Assembly: GCF_023973825.1 (NCBI RefSeq)
Contig: NW_027122940.1
Coordinates: 1 to 64,000 of the forward strand
Length of the DNA: 64,000 bases
Origin: Plasmodium brasilianum
Taxonomy: Eukaryota > Apicomplexa > Aconoidasida > Haemosporida > Plasmodiidae
Direction of reading: 5' to 3'
Shown here in pieces: positions 63,892 through 64,000 of this stretch. The position numbers and the translations under genes were made by a program. The notes under the pieces were generated by a model. That model ran no database searches and was not told the DNA's origin. It saw only the letters and a list, made by a program, of their open reading frames with translations. Position 1 is the first letter of the stretch; each line of letters opens with the position of its first letter.

Positions 63892-64000
63892 AATTAATAA
63901 TAAGTAATATGCTTCTTTCCTAAATGAAATAATCAATATGAACTAATATATATGATATTTATAGTTGTATACTTAGTAAGGATACCTTTAATTTCTTAAT
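63892..64000. other. 3' flank of the last fam-l-like gene
   Basis: Short A/T-rich tail of the window after the stop, with no feature beyond the gene's untranslated flank. Confidence 0.6.

Noticed and set aside
1..64000. Telomere repeats, tRNA, rRNA, CRISPR arrays, bacterial operons or transposons
   Set aside because: No TTYAGGG-type array, no cloverleaf or rRNA-like G+C-rich block, and no regular repeat-spacer array was seen. The repeats present are AT microsatellites, homopolymers and diverged gene-flank copies.

Overview
The window looks like subtelomeric DNA of a human-malaria-type Plasmodium, most likely Plasmodium malariae. The base composition is extremely A+T rich. Genes are sparse, two- or three-exon and separated by many kilobases of low-complexity DNA. 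Six of the eight complete genes or gene copies that can be modelled belong to the small, signal-peptide-bearing, two-transmembrane exported families that are expanded in P. malariae subtelomeres (fam-l and fam-m); a further fam-l copy is a relic. A pir gene and one other exported-type gene complete the set. The species call and the fam-l/fam-m names rest on remembered family signatures, not on a database search.

Layout. 1-13.8 kb (plus strand): one intact fam-l/m-like gene of a third subtype (2514-3392) and a frameshifted relative of it (12961-13802), separated by about 9.5 kb without a gene. 18.2-34.4 kb (all minus strand): a fam-m-like gene (18191-19058), a decayed fam-l copy (21613-22116), a three-exon pir gene (26631-28298 plus an unresolved short first exon) and a signal-peptide/tail-anchor gene of unknown family (33586-34386). 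43.6-63.9 kb (plus strand): four fam genes, namely fam-l-like (43631-44611), fam-m-like (47311-48204), fam-l-like (52438-53415) and fam-l-like (62886-63891). Introns were assigned by eye. They are 120-138 nt, phase 0, with GT donors and T-rich AG acceptors.

How the pieces fit together. The fam genes share one architecture: exon 1 encodes a hydrophobic signal sequence, and exon 2 starts with a basic region carrying R-x-L-x-K, then a family-specific block, then two membrane helices around a hypervariable loop. Their flanks are also related. Several copies carry recognisable blocks about 380-440 bp and 190-290 bp upstream of the start, and blocks about 150-300 bp downstream of the stop, so the duplicated unit appears to be a cassette larger than the coding region. 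The pir product is expected at the infected red-cell surface or a parasite membrane. The fam-l/m and 33.6 kb products are expected to enter the secretory/export route.

Between genes the DNA is mostly A/T tracts, AT microsatellites and a few coding-like relics. Two spacer segments (about 39.2-41.4 kb and 59.1-61.2 kb) appear to be diverged copies of each other. No telomere repeat, tRNA, rRNA, CRISPR array or bacterial-type element was seen.
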